From JARDZU01 sp963730285 (GTDB taxonomy: Bacteria > Actinomycetota > Acidimicrobiia > Spongiisociales > ZC4RG35): a stretch of DNA of 64,000 bases. Position numbers and translations under genes: made by a program. The notes under the pieces were generated by a model. It saw only the letters and a program-made list of their open reading frames with translations, was not told the DNA's origin and made no database searches. Shown here piece after piece: positions 58,791 through 64,000 of the stretch (positions within the stretch are counted from its first letter, which is position 1; each line of letters begins with the position of its first letter). The stretch lies in the NCBI GenBank assembly GCA_963730285.1, contig CAVSQY010000001.1, positions 193,827 through 257,826 on the forward strand, in the 5' to 3' direction.

Positions 58791-59161
58791 GAACTCCCGC
58801 ACCAATTAGAACCTCGAGGCTCACTCTCACCCCGCTCGATCCCGGAGATGCCGTCGAGATGGTGGGTGTTCTCGCCGATGCCGACCTGTACCTCTTCACC
58901 GGCGGTGATCCGCCGAGCCTCGCCGCGCTCGAGGACCTTGGGTTTGCCAGGGAAGGTGCCGCGGCCGTGGAGGACCGGTTGGCCGGCAACGGGACCAAAC
59001 GGATGCTGGCCCACATCCATCTGCATCATGCCGCTTCGCAAGAGGTGGCAAAAGCGATCGGCATGGTTTCGACCGACACACGTGATGAGGAAGGCGAGAT
59101 CGTATGGGTGATCGAGGTGGCCTCGACTGAGCCAATCCCCGGTCAGACCCTGGATGCGTAG
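58748..59161 (+). pseudogene. Internally deleted RimJ/RimL-type GNAT remnant
   Basis: 137 residues from GTG 58748. The start (RTSRLTLTPLDPGDAVEMVGVL, LYLFTGGDPPSLAALE) and end (RMLAHIHLHHAASQEVAKAIGMV, EGEIVWVIEV) are good GNAT sequence. The middle, about 70 residues with the acetyl-CoA motif (Q/RxxGxG/A), is missing at LAALEDLGFAREGAAAV. The deletion kept the frame, so a short product could be made but should be inactive. Confidence 0.7.
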
Positions 59162-59586
59162 GCAATCGAACGGAACGGCCAGTCCTCTGTCAACCATCGA
59201 CTCAGGGTCTCCCACACCAGTGGGTCCATGTCCGCCCGGTCGTTGGTCACCCATGAGCGCACCTCTGCATCGATGTCGGCGTGGCCCGGGTAGATGTAGA
59301 CACATCCAATGACCTCATCACCATCGAGAATCGAGTAGGTGAAGGAGGACCGGTCGTCGAATTCGGCGGCGTGCATCTCCATGTCCGCCATGTTCTCTTC
59401 AAGCGTCATCGGCGCCGGCCAGTCGCGCCCTTCCATCCCCGGCGTGGCACGGATGTGCTCGATGCTGGTCATCCATGCCTCGTGGTCTCTCTCGTTGTGT
59501 GCGGGACCAAGCGGCTCGAGGTGAAATCCCGGCCCCTCCACACCGAGGGGGACCTCGAACGCATCGGGCACGAATGGCTCGCTCAC
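59143..59586 (-). CDS. Small GNAT-like acetyltransferase
   Basis: 147 residues. FHLEPLGPAHNERDHEAWMTSIEHIRATPGMEG, SFTYSILDGDEVIGCVYIYPG and DAEVRSWVTNDRADMDPLVWETLSRWL resemble the short GNAT family (beta strands flanking the V-shaped cleft). Some acetyl-CoA loop residues are replaced by acidic ones. Substrate unknown. Overlaps the end of the decayed GNAT by 19 bp on the opposite strand. Confidence 0.75.
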   Translation of the reverse strand: MSEPFVPDAFEVPLGVEGPGFHLEPLGPAHNERDHEAWMTSIEHIRATPGMEGRDWPAPMTLEENMADMEMHAAEFDDRSSFTYSILDGDEVIGCVYIYPGHADIDAEVRSWVTNDRADMDPLVWETLSRWLTEDWPFRSIAYASRV

Positions 59587-59666
59587 GCCAGAAGCCTAAA
59601 TGCCATCTGCAGGGTCAGGACCCGGTCTACGGCCGACCGCTACTCTCCTCTTCGCTCTCAAGAGGA

Positions 59667-60014
59667 ATGGCTGTGGTCAACCGCAAGGACGCCGTGCGCG
59701 AATACAAAGAGACGCCGCGGCCCGCGGGCGTCTATCGCGTGGTTCATCGATCCAGCGGTCGCACCTTGCTCGCAACCAGCCCCGATGTCCCGGCAAGGAT
59801 CAATCGCATCCGAGCCGAGCTGAGCCTGGGAAGTCACCCCAACAAGCAGCTCCAAAGCGACTGGGTGGCCGATGGAGAGGAAGGGTTCACCTTCGAGATC
59901 CTCGACAGTCTCGAAGCGTCAGACGATCCCGAAACGGACATGAAGGGTGATCTTGGCACGCTTCTCGAGCTCTGGCGGGAGAACCTCAATATCGAACCAG
60001 TCCTGCGATATTGA
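59667..60014 (+). CDS. GIY-YIG nuclease-family protein
   Basis: 115 residues from ATG 59667 (AGAGG just upstream). GVYRVVHRSSGRTLLATSPDVPARINRIRAEL corresponds to the GIY...YxG core, here GVY and LLATS. HPNKQLQSDWVADGEEGFTFEILD is typical of the bacterial subfamily annotated as GIY-YIG nuclease. DNA cleavage is not established for this subfamily. Single gene. Confidence 0.75.
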   Translation: MAVVNRKDAVREYKETPRPAGVYRVVHRSSGRTLLATSPDVPARINRIRAELSLGSHPNKQLQSDWVADGEEGFTFEILDSLEASDDPETDMKGDLGTLLELWRENLNIEPVLRY

Positions 60015-60037
60015 ACGCGTGAACGAACCGAGCTGGG

Positions 60038-60304
60038 TCAGGTCGCCCCGTAGCGAGTGACTCCGTCTGTGTACTGCTCCTCGAACAGACGCAACACCTC
60101 ACCCGGCTCGGCGTGTCTGCCTGTGTCCCCCTTCGAGTAGAGGACCTCCCCGTCGACCGTTACGTCGAACACCCCTTTGGAGCCAGTTGTGAGTGTGAGG
60201 GACTCGACCACGTGTTGATAGTCGCCGAGGATGCCGGAGGCCGCGCTCACGGCGCGGTCGAGATAGTTTCAGGCGACGCAGTAGGTGATGTCTATGACGT
60301 GCAA
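60038..60304 (-). CDS. SelW/Rdx-family selenoprotein candidate (CxxU with in-frame TGA)
   Basis: Read on the minus strand from TTG 60304 (GGGAG 4 nt upstream): LHVIDITYCVA, then TGA at 60271-60269, then NYLDRAVSAASGILGDYQHV, SLTLTTGSKGVFDVTVDGEV, LYSKGDTGRHAEPGEVLRLF and a stop at 60038. The Rdx/SelW family has CxxC or CxxU exactly at YCVA[TGA]; reading TGA as selenocysteine gives a full 88-residue protein. A hairpin follows the TGA as bacterial SECIS elements require. A conventional caller would start at GTG 60250 and lose the redox motif. Alternative: a Cys codon (TGC) mutated to a stop. The family is a thiol/selenol redox protein. Confidence 0.75.
60241..60257 (-). promoter_or_regulatory. 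Candidate bacterial SECIS hairpin
   Basis: On the minus strand, 11 nt after the TGA: CCGCGC (60257-60252), loop CGTGA, GCGCGG (60246-60241). The loop begins 17 nt after the TGA and has G among its first two bases. Both agree with the published bacterial SECIS rules (distance 16-37 nt, small apical loop, early G). Confidence 0.65.
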
Positions 60305-60396
60305 AGTACTCCCAAATCGGTCAACCCCAAGGTTAACTCCATCTGGTCCAACTCCAGGTCGCGGCCTCTCTCTCGGTCCGGTCTGGTCTAATCAGA

Positions 60397-60981
60397 TCAG
60401 CCAGGCGCGGTCGCGGTGAGGATCGTCAAATCCCCGGCTGAATGAACGACCCGGGCGCTCAGGCCCGACTCAGCCAGCCACTGAAGCATCGCGGCAACAG
60501 TGCTCGGTCTGTCGACGCCCTCTTCGAGGTGAATCGGCGTTTCGACGGTTTCGGTGGGGATGACCACGTCGAGCATCGCGAAGCGACCACCCGGTGTCAA
60601 TGCTTGCGCGACGCGGCGGAACAGCAGAGCCTTCTGTTCCCCATCGAGATGATGGACCGCAAACGCCGAGACAACGACATCGAATCGACCTTCGGGAAGG
60701 GGATCTTCGAGTCGCGATACCAGGAAGGTTGCCTCGGGAAGTCGTTGACGGGCAATGGACAGCATTTCGCCACTGCTGTCGATGCCAGTCAGCGTCGCAC
60801 TTGGATGCCGTACGAGGGTCGCGGCGGCCGTTTCGCCCGTGCCGGAACCGAGGTCGAGAATCCTCCGTGCAGCGCGATCGGCCGTTGCATCTGCAAGTTG
60901 TGCCTGAAGCGCGTCGTAGCCGTCGATCTCAGATCGAATCATGGCGAGATACGAATCAGCGTCGAGGTGAAATTGGCCCAT
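60397..60981 (-). CDS. Class I SAM-dependent methyltransferase
   Basis: 194 residues. Motif I ILDLGSGTGETAAATL, acidic loop TGIDSSGEMLSIAR, post-motif FDVVVSAFAVHHLDGEQKALLFRRV and LTPGGRFAMLDVV form a complete Rossmann methyltransferase core. A short N-terminal helix (FHLDADSYLAMIRSEIDGYDALQ) covers the site. Small-molecule acceptor likely, identity unknown. Lies 93 bp upstream of the selenoprotein candidate on the same strand. Confidence 0.88.
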   Translation of the reverse strand: MGQFHLDADSYLAMIRSEIDGYDALQAQLADATADRAARRILDLGSGTGETAAATLVRHPSATLTGIDSSGEMLSIARQRLPEATFLVSRLEDPLPEGRFDVVVSAFAVHHLDGEQKALLFRRVAQALTPGGRFAMLDVVIPTETVETPIHLEEGVDRPSTVAAMLQWLAESGLSARVVHSAGDLTILTATAPG

Positions 60982-61015
60982 TGGCCGGAACCCTAACTTT
61001 GGCGACCCCCAAGGG

Positions 61016-61342
61016 CTACCGGTGAGCCAATCCGGTATCGAGACGCTTGGGATCAGCCATGTTGCGACGGCTGTCTCGACGGTCGAGAAGCCAAGCGATG
61101 GCCACCGAGCAAGCCAGAGTCAAACCCAACCAAGCCACGGTCATCTCCTCCGGCCACTCCCCTGAGCGAGCGGACAGAAGTGTGCCGGCTAGAAGCCATC
61201 CAAAGAATCCGATGAATGCGTTCGCAAGCAGCGAGCGGTCCTCGCGTCCACGCGCAGCGATCGCTCCGCCAAACCCTCCGGCAAAGCTAGCCAGGAAAAA
61301 CGCGCCTCCGCCGAGCAGGAGGACAACGATCAAAGCACCCAT
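61016..61342 (-). CDS. Small integral membrane protein
   Basis: 108 residues from ATG 61342. Three hydrophobic segments (ALIVVLLLGGGAFFLASFAGGFGGAIAA, LLANAFIGFFGWLLAGTLL, VAWLGLTLACSVAIAWLL) with Gly-rich helices. The layout resembles GlsB/YeaQ-type small membrane proteins but no signature confirms this. Function unknown. Confidence 0.65.
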   Translation of the reverse strand: MGALIVVLLLGGGAFFLASFAGGFGGAIAARGREDRSLLANAFIGFFGWLLAGTLLSARSGEWPEEMTVAWLGLTLACSVAIAWLLDRRDSRRNMADPKRLDTGLAHR

Positions 61343-61515
61343 CGGAACCGTTCTCTCTGCCGGTGTTGGCGGCAACACGAAATCTACCGATCCGGAAAGG
61401 GCGTGCATAGACCCAACGAGAGGAATCTTGGCGGTGTGGCCCGGAGCCTATCGCTCTCGATGTGTTGCTACGCCCACCGGGCTTAAGCCTCAGCTCGTCG
61501 AATGCCAAGCCTCGC

Positions 61516-62169
61516 CTAGCCGTCGGCGCACGTGACCTCGAATTGACCCTGTGTGGTCCTGATCGAGTCGGCGGCCCCGCCGAGGAAGGCGAAGTAGCTG
61601 TTCTTCTCGAAGAAGGTCGCCGTTCCCGAGGCACTCAATCCGTCGATGGTGTAGTCGTCGACCTGACTGCTGCCTGGTTCGAGTTGGTCGAACTGCTGTG
61701 TCGCTTCCTCGTCCGCACTCCAATCCTCGTCCTTGGCAGATATCCCAACGTTGACTTCGGGTAGTTGATCAACCACCGCTGGATCGGTCCCGTCGAGAAG
61801 AAGTGCGAGTTGTAGATTGCCACCCGACGGTATCTCCGCCCCGCTCTCATCGACCATTCCCAGGGCGACGATGAACACGCCGAAGAAGTCCGGTTCGCAT
61901 TGGAAGGCGCCGAGCGATCCTTCCCCGAAGTAGTAGGTCTCACCCTCGATCGTCACCGTTGCCTCACCCACACCGGTCACGTCAGCGACCTGACCGGCGG
62001 AGGTCGTCGTCGTGATTGTGTCTCCGGAAGGTTCTTGGCCTTCTGAAATCGACGTGGTCGTGTCAGCGAGGGCGCCCTCGGTGTCTTCAGACCCCGAGTC
62101 GGCGTCGCCTCCTCCACAAGCCACGGCGGTCAACGCCAGTACCACCAGCAAAATCCAAACGCGTTTCAT
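61516..62169 (-). CDS. Secreted lipoprotein, function unknown
   Basis: 217 residues. Lipobox ALTAVACGG (Cys 18), an acidic/Thr-rich linker to about residue 60, then a beta-rich domain (GEATVTIEGETYYFGEGSLGAFQCEPD, FEKNSYFAFLGGAADSIRTTQGQFEVTCADG). Two Cys, near 90 and 214, could form a disulfide. Looks like the family of short actinobacterial antigen-like lipoproteins; no enzyme motif. Confidence 0.8.
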   Translation of the reverse strand: MKRVWILLVVLALTAVACGGGDADSGSEDTEGALADTTTSISEGQEPSGDTITTTTSAGQVADVTGVGEATVTIEGETYYFGEGSLGAFQCEPDFFGVFIVALGMVDESGAEIPSGGNLQLALLLDGTDPAVVDQLPEVNVGISAKDEDWSADEEATQQFDQLEPGSSQVDDYTIDGLSASGTATFFEKNSYFAFLGGAADSIRTTQGQFEVTCADG

Positions 62170-62390
62170 TTTCTCTCCCTTTACGAATAGCTATCCCATC
62201 ACGGTCCGGTCTGGACCCAACCCCTTCGAAGGGCTCACCTACTCATGGTTCTGGCCGACCCCAAAATGGGGGCAGGACAATACGGCATTTCCATGGGAGG
62301 CGCACCATCAGCTCCCGCTTCGGATCCAAGAAGCAGGTGAAAAAAAGCGCGAACCGACCGACGGCACCCGCCATCGGCGGCCTCGCAGGG
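62170..62390. other. Intergenic region without recognisable gene
   Basis: About 220 bp between the lipoprotein and DUF1801 genes, both on the minus strand. It holds only a weak CCCC-AAAAT-GGGG hairpin near 62261-62273 and no convincing ORF or RNA. Confidence 0.5.
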
Positions 62391-62810
62391 CTATCCGCGA
62401 GCCGTCGACTCGTTGATGGTGACGGCCGCCCTGATGAGGGCCTTCAGAGCCCCTTCGTCCAACCTCTCCCCTTCGTGGATGTCGATGGCTCGTCGTGTGC
62501 CACCGCCCAGACTCGAATTGAAGAGACCTGAAGGGTCGTTGAGCGACGCTCCCCTGGCGAAGGTGAGTTTCACCTTGTCCTTGTACGTCTCACCGGTGCA
62601 GATGATGCCGTCGTGGGACCACACCGGAACTCCCAACATCGAGTTCGACGGCTTTCTCCATTTCACCTCTTCGACCACCTCGGGGTCTGCGTCCTTGATG
62701 AGGGCGCGGATCCGGGAGAGCGTCTCGCCCCTCCAGCCGCCCACGTCCTCGATCTGTGCGGCGATGAGCTCTGATGGGGATTCGTTTTCGTCCGACCGAC
62801 CCTTTTCCAT
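62391..62810 (-). CDS. DUF1801 (YdhG-like) family protein
   Basis: 139 residues. The fold signature is clear: SELIAAQIEDVGGWRGETLSRIRALI, EVKWRKPSNSMLGVPVWSHDGIICTGETYKDKVKLTFARGASL and the C-terminal IDIHEGERLDEGALKALIRAAVTIN. Family function unknown; members bind phosphate-like ligands in structures. Single gene with a RBS-like AAGGA upstream. Confidence 0.85.
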   Translation of the reverse strand: MEKGRSDENESPSELIAAQIEDVGGWRGETLSRIRALIKDADPEVVEEVKWRKPSNSMLGVPVWSHDGIICTGETYKDKVKLTFARGASLNDPSGLFNSSLGGGTRRAIDIHEGERLDEGALKALIRAAVTINESTARG

Positions 62811-63012
62811 TCCTTCCGCCTTCCCTCGGGGTCGCGTTCCTATCCAGCCTTGGGTTTCCGACGCTACCCACCGACTAGGTCACCGTACGAACCTGTGCGA
62901 TCACAGGATCCGCTTGCCAACTGTGAGACGCAATGTCCAGTCGGTATGCGTTCGGCGGCCCGTCTCGCCCAAGAGCTCTCAATGACTTCAGCTGAACCTC
63001 TGAATCTGGTCG

Positions 63013-63366
63013 TCACAAGTCGACGGGAGTCTGTTGGTGCAGCACCAACTGCCATTCTGCGTTCTTCCGCTTGTACACGCTGAGAATGTTGGCTCTGTAT
63101 TCGTCACCGTCCTCGTTTCTTTGACCGGTGGCCTCGTAAACGAGCCCCACTACGTCATCGGCGATCGGAATCAGCGAGGTCTCACGGATTTCGAAAGAGT
63201 CCCAGGGCTCAGCGTTTTCCATGGCTGCGACGACGGCCGGTTTGTCCATGACTCCCATGGACAAGACGAATCTCCCCTCGTCAGCGACATGTGTTTCATA
63301 GAAATCTCGATCCCCTGAACTCCTCCAAAAAGACTTCTCGATATCGAGTAAACCGTCATAGCTCAT
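63013..63366 (-). CDS. NTF2-like (DUF4440-type) protein
   Basis: 117 residues from ATG 63366 (AAGGGA upstream; a longer frame start at 63468 looks non-coding). LLDIEKSFWRSSGDRDFYETHVADEGRFVLSMGVMDKPAVVAAME, SLIPIADDVVGLVYEATGQR and YRANILSVYKRKNAEWQLVLHQQTPVDL are typical of the SnoaL-like/DUF4440 family. No catalytic assignment possible. Local GC is lower than in the rest of the window. Confidence 0.82.
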   Translation of the reverse strand: MSYDGLLDIEKSFWRSSGDRDFYETHVADEGRFVLSMGVMDKPAVVAAMENAEPWDSFEIRETSLIPIADDVVGLVYEATGQRNEDGDEYRANILSVYKRKNAEWQLVLHQQTPVDL

Positions 63367-63655
63367 CCTGTTGTCCCTTCCCTCACGACTATCACATGGA
63401 TACCCGAGTGCTCTTTTGGCGAAACGAAAATCGGGCTTGCGGGCGTGGAGACGACTCCGATGCTGCATCCTGGCTGGACGATTCGGGCCGGACCCCGCGT
63501 GTTTGGATCAAACCGTCCCGCTTGAACCTAATGTTTGACAGACGAATACGACACGAGGCCTTGCACCGGCCCGCAAGCAGACGGCTATGTGCTGGTCACG
63601 ACCTTGCAGCGCAAGTTGGTCCACTCTCCGGCGGCCTTCGTATACAACGCTGTCA

Positions 63656-63952
63656 TCAAGCTCTTCCGGCTCTCGAACGGACTCTCCCAACGGTTCGTTC
63701 TCTGTCCGAGGGGAATCCCTTCAGGGCTCTCCACCCGAGCCAGAAAATGAGGAGAACTTCCCCGAGGAAGGTGAAGGTCGCGATCGTCGGGTCATAGCCC
63801 GCAATGAGGATGACTCCGGGCGGATCGAAGAGGTATCCGGCGCCGGTTACTACGGAAGAAAGCCATAACCTGGCGCAAGGCACATTTGGCAACGATTGGG
63901 TGGAACCCCTTGAGGAGCCTGAGACCCGCAGCCCAACAGTCACCTCCTTCAT
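63656..63952 (-). pseudogene. Fragment of a DUF4386-like membrane protein
   Basis: 98-residue frame, of which only the end looks like protein: GAGYLFDPPGVILIAGYDPT followed by FTFLGEVLLIFWLGWRALKGF. This is like the last two helices of DUF4386 proteins. The first 35 residues are not protein-like and the upstream domain is absent. A decayed remnant is most likely. The stretch 63370-63655 has nothing recognisable. Confidence 0.5.
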
Positions 63953-64000
63953 GCGGGAACGGCAAACCGGCGGAACCCCCTACCCAGCCCCCACCGGGGT

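Noticed and set aside
1..64000. tRNA, rRNA, CRISPR arrays, insertion sequences, prophage genes, attachment sites
   Set aside because: I looked for tRNA T-loop motifs, rRNA blocks, transposases, integrases and spaced repeats and found none that I could support.

Overview
The window is high-GC, gene-dense bacterial DNA. Several traits suggest an actinomycete, probably of the class Acidimicrobiia: a SARP/BTAD regulator, a deazaflavin (F420)-type DDN-like oxidoreductase, Thr-rich lipoprotein linkers, many GTG/TTG starts with ATGA/TGATG overlaps, and SLH repeats of the Cys-containing type. Taxonomy is inference, because no rRNA or tRNA gene was recognised.

Layout. 1-5651: a SpoIIE-type phosphatase (cut by the window edge) and a 'headless' membrane sensor, divergent from a SARP-BTAD-ATPase regulator. 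5700-20607: a large catabolic island with an XRE-cupin regulator and SDR on the minus strand. Facing them is a nine-gene plus-strand run: HIBADH-like dehydrogenase, bicupin, M24 pita-bread enzyme, E1 alpha, E1 beta, amidohydrolase, Rbs-type permease, binding lipoprotein and double ATPase, ending in one ORF that fuses a second permease to a second amidohydrolase. The substrate is unknown and I recognise no described pathway. 20728-23732: a HAD protein, a frameshifted flavoprotein monooxygenase and its divergent PadR regulator. 23793-26763: a six-gene minus-strand redox operon (ferredoxin, three small anchored proteins, ApbE flavin transferase, ferric-reductase-like heme membrane protein). One of the small proteins carries a sequence that fits the ApbE flavinylation motif. 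27219-34940: Cys/Met PLP enzyme, MscS channel, sirtuin, tandem GNAT, acyl-CoA dehydrogenase, SDR, KAS II. 34948-38477: a TPP riboswitch with a Shine-Dalgarno-sequestering hairpin, followed by a thiamine ABC importer and a strong terminator. 38512-46924: secreted EF-hand-like protein, thioesterase, MDR dehydrogenase, ECF sigma/anti-sigma pair with a likely target lipoprotein, DDN-like protein, three-gene transhydrogenase, CDF transporter. 47005-55647: OsmC, DHOD-like protein plus pyruvate:ferredoxin oxidoreductase, LCP lipoprotein behind a structured leader, GT39-like enzyme, CBS-BON protein. Three of these have GGG-N8-CCC, DosR-like boxes upstream. 55719-64000: a charged repeat ORF, an SLH/lyase-like/FG-GAP surface protein, several decayed genes, GNAT, GIY-YIG, a SelW/Rdx-family protein whose CxxU position is an in-frame TGA followed by a hairpin, a methyltransferase and small membrane, lipoprotein and DUF genes.

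The most notable observations are the probable selenoprotein at 60038-60304, the ApbE operon with a minimal flavinylation peptide, the permease-amidohydrolase fusion within an uncharacterised catabolic cluster, and the structured, terminator-ended leader before the LCP gene.
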